Shown: positions 5,968 to 7,755 of the stretch, piece by piece
Layout of the letters: each line of letters starts with the position of its first letter
Numbering within the stretch: the first letter of the stretch is position 1
Assembly (NCBI GenBank): GCA_029859085.1
Contig: JAOUDU010000109.1
Coordinates: forward strand, 1 to 7,755
From: Gammaproteobacteria bacterium
Lineage (GTDB): Bacteria; Pseudomonadota; Gammaproteobacteria; Pseudomonadales; Halieaceae
Direction of reading: 5' to 3'
DNA: 7,755 nucleotides
Program-made: the position numbers and the translations under genes
The notes under the pieces: generated by a model
Databases searched by the model: none
Told to the model about the DNA's origin: nothing
What the model saw: only the letters and a program-made list of their open reading frames with translations

Positions 5968-6618
5968 ATGTCAAATGAGCTGCTTATACGCAATATGTCC
6001 CGTTCGGAGGTAAACGACCTGGTTGACTGGGCGGCGGCTGAAGGCTGGAACCCCGGCCTGCACGACGCCGATCTGTTCTGGACCACGGACCCTGGCGCGT
6101 TTATTGCGGCGGACCTGGACGGCGAGCTCATTGGCGGCGGGGCTATCACGTCGTACGGTGGCGAATTCGGCTTCATGGGGTTTTTTATCGTCAGGCCTGA
6201 ATACAGGGGTCGCGGACTCGGCAATTCCATCTGGCATGCCCGTCGGGACCGGCTTATCGGGCGCCTGGACCCGGGAGCGAGTATCGGGATGGACGGCGTA
6301 TTCACGATGCAGGACTACTACGCCAGGGGCGGATTCGTCTTTTCTCACCGCAACCTGCGTTTTCATACTGAAGTACCGCTGCGGATGACAAGCTCGCGGC
6401 TCCATGACGATCACATCGCTCCATTGGCCGCCGTGCCGTTCGACCGGGTTCTTGAATACGATCGCATCTGTTTCCCCGCCTCACGGCCAGTTTTCCTGAA
6501 AGAGTGGCTGGCCCAGGACGACGCGCTCGCCCTCGGTTGTGCGCGTATGTATCTCGGGCCCCCACCGGCGCTCGCACACGAACGTGTTTTCGGTATCACT
6601 ACTTTCGAGCTCGGCTGA
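5968..6618 (+). CDS. GNAT N-acetyltransferase, two-domain type with apparent internal deletion
   Basis: A 216-residue protein with an intact N-terminal GNAT domain (about 1-135). Landmarks are WAAAEGWNPGLHDAD (21-35), strand FGFMGFFIV (68-75) and the acetyl-CoA pyrophosphate loop RPEYRGRGLGNSIW (76-89), where the R-x-x-G-x-G pattern is complete. The second half begins like the C-terminal domain that many such GNATs carry: PLAAVPFDRVLEYDRICFPASRPVFLKEWLAQ (from 152). It then passes directly from DALALG (185-190) to CARMYLGPPPAL (191-202) and ends RVFGITTFELG. In family members I recall, which are about 280 residues long, roughly 70-75 residues separate these blocks, including a GYGVIRP-like and a PVFLDVPE-like stretch. 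These are missing here although the frame is kept. The acetyl transfer domain may still work; the C-terminal domain probably cannot fold normally. The acceptor substrate is unknown. Only a weak AGAG stands before the ATG. Confidence 0.82.
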   Translation: MSNELLIRNMSRSEVNDLVDWAAAEGWNPGLHDADLFWTTDPGAFIAADLDGELIGGGAITSYGGEFGFMGFFIVRPEYRGRGLGNSIWHARRDRLIGRLDPGASIGMDGVFTMQDYYARGGFVFSHRNLRFHTEVPLRMTSSRLHDDHIAPLAAVPFDRVLEYDRICFPASRPVFLKEWLAQDDALALGCARMYLGPPPALAHERVFGITTFELG

Positions 6619-6663
6619 TACAACAGGATAGTTTTATCGACTACAGCGGTTTGACGATTTATC

Positions 6664-7041
6664 TCAAGCGGGCAGCTTGCCCGATAAACTGTGGACCACC
6701 TTGCACCACCTCTCCATGTTTTGTCGGCTGGAGTCGCGCAGTTCGAGGCCCACCCAGAAGCCCTTGCCATCCTCGACCGGTCTTGCCCACATGGCCTCGC
6801 CAACCAATTCCAGGTTCTCTTTCCAGTCTTCCATCGGCACGGCGATATTGAGCTGGCTGCCCTGCGCGATAGCCTGTGGCACATGAACCCGCAGTCCTCC
6901 GGCGGAGACATCGACAGTTTCGCACCGGATAATCGTGTTTTCGGATTCAGATCTGCTGCCCCGATCGACCACCTCAATAAAAATTGCCCACGCTACTTCT
7001 ATACGCTGATGTCTGCGTCTGTCGGTATAATCCTGCGACAT
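6664..7041 (-). CDS. Single-domain PilZ protein (predicted c-di-GMP binder)
   Basis: A 125-residue cytoplasmic protein consisting almost only of a PilZ domain. The c-di-GMP binding signature is complete: the RxxxR motif in DRRRHQR (Arg9 and Arg13), and the D/N-x-S-x-x-G motif as DVSAGG (Asp44, Ser46, Gly49). The remaining beta barrel includes LNIAVPMEDW and GFWVGLELRD, and a C-terminal helix RQNMERWCKVVHSL follows. Such stand-alone PilZ proteins relay c-di-GMP levels to motility, surface or polysaccharide machinery; which partner is used here cannot be inferred. The start at 7041 places the Arg motif near the N-terminus as usual, and GGA lies 9 nt upstream. The frame is open to 7185, but that extension is not PilZ-like. 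The gene converges on the acetyltransferase, with 45 bp between the stops, and appears unrelated to the catabolic cluster. Confidence 0.92.
   Translation of the reverse strand: MSQDYTDRRRHQRIEVAWAIFIEVVDRGSRSESENTIIRCETVDVSAGGLRVHVPQAIAQGSQLNIAVPMEDWKENLELVGEAMWARPVEDGKGFWVGLELRDSSRQNMERWCKVVHSLSGKLPA
6669..6683. terminator. Weak hairpin at the convergent gene ends
   Basis: A perfect 6-bp GC-rich stem CGGGCA/TGCCCG with a 3-nt loop covers the last PilZ codons, just before the convergent end of the acetyltransferase. Flanking TTTAT and ATAAA could add pairs around a bulge. No T-tract follows on either strand, so it may slow polymerase or merely reflect codon use. No better terminator is visible between 6619 and 6663. 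Confidence 0.25.
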
Positions 7042-7230
7042 AGAGTCATTTCCAACGGTTATGTGATTCCTGAAGCGTATAGGAATAATCGTTGTGCGGT
7101 TTGCAGAGGTCCAGAAAAAATGGTCATAAAACGCAGATATTCCGGCTTTCAATACCTGCTCATTCCGACAATTCAGGATGGACATTTATCCTTTTCCTGG
7201 CTGAATACTCCTGGCTGAATATTCCTGGCG
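7042..7230. other. Intergenic region upstream of the PilZ gene
   Basis: This AT-richer stretch must hold the PilZ promoter, read leftward. The best -10 candidate is TATACG near 7080, but the hexamers 17-18 bp upstream match the -35 consensus poorly, so no promoter is called. Its right end contains the short tandem repeat at 7196-7229 listed separately. No convincing small gene was seen. Confidence 0.4.
7196..7229. repeat. 14-bp tandem repeat, about 2.4 copies
   Basis: Two adjacent copies of CCTGGCTGAATAYT (7196-7209 and 7210-7223, differing at one base) are followed by a partial third copy, CCTGGC (7224-7229). The array abuts the U-tract side of the yebG terminator, in the leader or promoter region of the PilZ gene. 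It encodes nothing recognised. Confidence 0.8.
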
Positions 7231-7257
7231 ATAAAACTGCCAGTGTGCTGCTGGCAG
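7231..7257 (-). terminator. Intrinsic terminator of yebG
   Basis: Reading leftward, CTGCCAG and CTGGCAG form a perfect 7-bp stem around a 7-nt loop (7257-7237), followed directly by TTTTAT (7236-7231). It lies 43 bp after the yebG stop codon and separates that gene from the PilZ gene downstream. Confidence 0.8.
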
Positions 7258-7300
7258 GTATTGGGGCCGGGGGCGCGTATATAAAACTGTGATGTGGCAG

Positions 7301-7594
7301 CTACGCCTTTGCAGCCAACGGCGTGACGTTGGATTCTTTCTGCTGCTTCTGGCTACCGATATCCAGCAGCAATTCGGGATTGCCTTTACATGCGGCTATC
7401 AGCATGTCCTTGTTCCTGGATAACAACAGACCGATATTTTCTGCATCCTGCTCGCTTATATCTGCTATATGTTTACCCAGGAACAAGCTGAAGTTTTCAG
7501 CCAGTTCCAGCATTTTGTCGTGGGCATCGGCATCCTTTTTATTATCAAACATCGCTTCATCCCGATCACATTTCCACATTGCCACTACAGCCAC
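7301..7594 (-). CDS. yebG: YebG family SOS-induced protein
   Basis: A 97-residue small protein recognised as YebG by its opening MAV, the segment FDNKKDADAHDKMLELAENFS (16-36), which parallels the KKEADAYDKML region of E. coli YebG, and the SRNKDML stretch (59-65) corresponding to the AENKDVL part. Length matches the family (about 95 residues). In E. coli yebG is induced by DNA damage through LexA and its molecular role is unresolved; the same regulation is evident here from the LexA box upstream. The start codon is GTG at 7594, with GAGGTGA ending 3 nt before it; the start gives the same MAV beginning as E. coli. The C-terminal tail (81-97, SQKQQKESNVTPLAAKA) is polar and likely disordered, as in other members. 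The gene is probably transcribed alone, with its own promoter and terminator. Confidence 0.93.
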   Translation of the reverse strand: MAVVAMWKCDRDEAMFDNKKDADAHDKMLELAENFSLFLGKHIADISEQDAENIGLLLSRNKDMLIAACKGNPELLLDIGSQKQQKESNVTPLAAKA

Positions 7595-7597
7595 GGT

Positions 7598-7604
7598 TCA
7601 CCTC
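7598..7604 (-). promoter_or_regulatory. Ribosome binding site that sets the GTG start of yebG
   Basis: On the minus strand GAGGTGA lies just before the GTG at 7594, with the GAGG core 6 nt away. It supports the GTG over the in-frame ATG five codons further in (7579). Confidence 0.7.
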
Positions 7605-7630
7605 GCGTGCAAGTTATTGGTCTGTGCGGA

Positions 7631-7650
7631 TACTGTATATATGTACAGCT
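7631..7650 (-). promoter_or_regulatory. LexA (SOS) box controlling yebG
   Basis: The 20-mer TACTGTATATATGTACAGCT (plus strand) contains the invariant CTG-N10-CAG core at 7633-7648 with the alternating TA spacer of the gammaproteobacterial LexA consensus. It is 36 bp from the yebG start. Its position over the predicted promoter spacer fits repression by blocking polymerase, with induction after RecA-triggered LexA cleavage. Confidence 0.92.
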
Positions 7651-7660
7651 TTTGTGGCAA
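7632..7660 (-). promoter_or_regulatory. Predicted sigma70 promoter of yebG
   Basis: Reading leftward, TTGCCA (7660-7655, five of six matches) is separated by 17 bp from TACAGT (7637-7632, four of six). The LexA box fills most of the spacer and all of the -10 box. The predicted start near 7625 leaves a leader of about 30 nt. Confidence 0.6.
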
Positions 7661-7671
7661 GGTGTTTCTTC

Positions 7672-7695
7672 AAAAAAAGACCAGGGCCCCTGGTC
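7672..7695 (-). terminator. Strong intrinsic terminator of an unseen leftward gene
   Basis: On the minus strand a 7-bp perfect stem GACCAGG/CCTGGTC (7695-7679) with a 3-nt loop is followed immediately by seven T (7678-7672). It serves a gene entering from beyond the right edge; minus-strand frames end at stops close to the edge, so that gene probably ends just outside or at the edge. It insulates the yebG promoter from read-through. Confidence 0.85.
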
Positions 7696-7722
7696 GGCAG
7701 CGCGCAGTTGCCGGTTGGGTGG

Positions 7723-7745
7723 AGCCGCCAGTGCAGCGGGCGGCT
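7723..7745. other. Second hairpin near the right edge
   Basis: AGCCGCC (7723-7729) and GGCGGCT (7739-7745) can form a 7-bp stem with a 9-nt loop. It has no T-tract on either strand and lies 27 bp from the strong terminator. It may be an accessory 3' structure of the gene beyond the edge, or chance in GC-rich DNA. Confidence 0.35.
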
Positions 7746-7755
7746 AACAGTTAAA

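Noticed and set aside
5402..5974. Minus-strand open frame of 190 codons across the MaoC and cupin genes
   Set aside because: Both genes it opposes have clear family motifs in their own frames; the antisense product has none and spans an intergenic gap.
7042..7185. 48-residue N-terminal extension of the PilZ protein
   Set aside because: The PilZ Arg motif is normally close to the N-terminus, the ATG at 7041 has a GGA at suitable distance, and the extension shows no domain or signal.
7323..7754. Plus-strand open frames (143 and 92 codons) across yebG and the right edge
   Set aside because: They are antisense to yebG, run through the LexA box and terminator, and have no domain.

Overview
The window looks like a chromosomal segment from a GC-rich gammaproteobacterium. 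The evidence is a TonB-dependent outer-membrane receptor, a PilZ protein, and a yebG gene preceded by a classic CTG-N10-CAG LexA box. Protein style (TonB receptor plus LLM monooxygenase, MaoC and GMC genes) is reminiscent of marine catabolic generalists such as Halieaceae or Spongiibacteraceae, but that placement is inference.

Left part (1-4323, minus strand): four tightly packed genes read leftward from a divergent promoter. They are an LLM-class flavin-dependent monooxygenase, an 815-residue TonB-dependent receptor, a Tat-targeted gluconate 2-dehydrogenase subunit 3-like small subunit, and the N-terminus of a GMC flavoprotein oxidoreductase that runs off the left edge. Gaps are 41 bp and 19 bp, and the last pair overlaps by 7 bp, so this is very probably one operon. 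The set reads as an uptake-and-oxidation unit: an outer-membrane receptor imports a ligand, a periplasmic GMC dehydrogenase carried out by its Tat 'hitch-hiker' subunit may oxidise an alcohol group, and a cytoplasmic monooxygenase may act further. The substrate cannot be read from the sequence.

Centre (4324-4439): a 116-bp AT-rich divergent control region with a good sigma70 promoter for the leftward operon and a 25-bp imperfect dyad overlapping it. A MarR-like winged-helix regulator starts immediately to the right and is the obvious candidate to bind there.

Right of the control region (4440-6618, plus strand): regulator, MaoC-type hot-dog hydratase, small cupin, and a GNAT acetyltransferase, with gaps of 56, 30 and 17 bp. 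The GNAT appears to have lost an internal block of its C-terminal domain in frame.

Right end (6664-7755, minus strand): housekeeping-like genes facing the cluster: a single-domain PilZ protein and yebG, an SOS-regulated gene with LexA box, promoter and its own terminator. A strong intrinsic terminator for an unseen leftward gene lies at the right edge. No tRNA, rRNA, CRISPR array, insertion sequence or phage gene was recognised.
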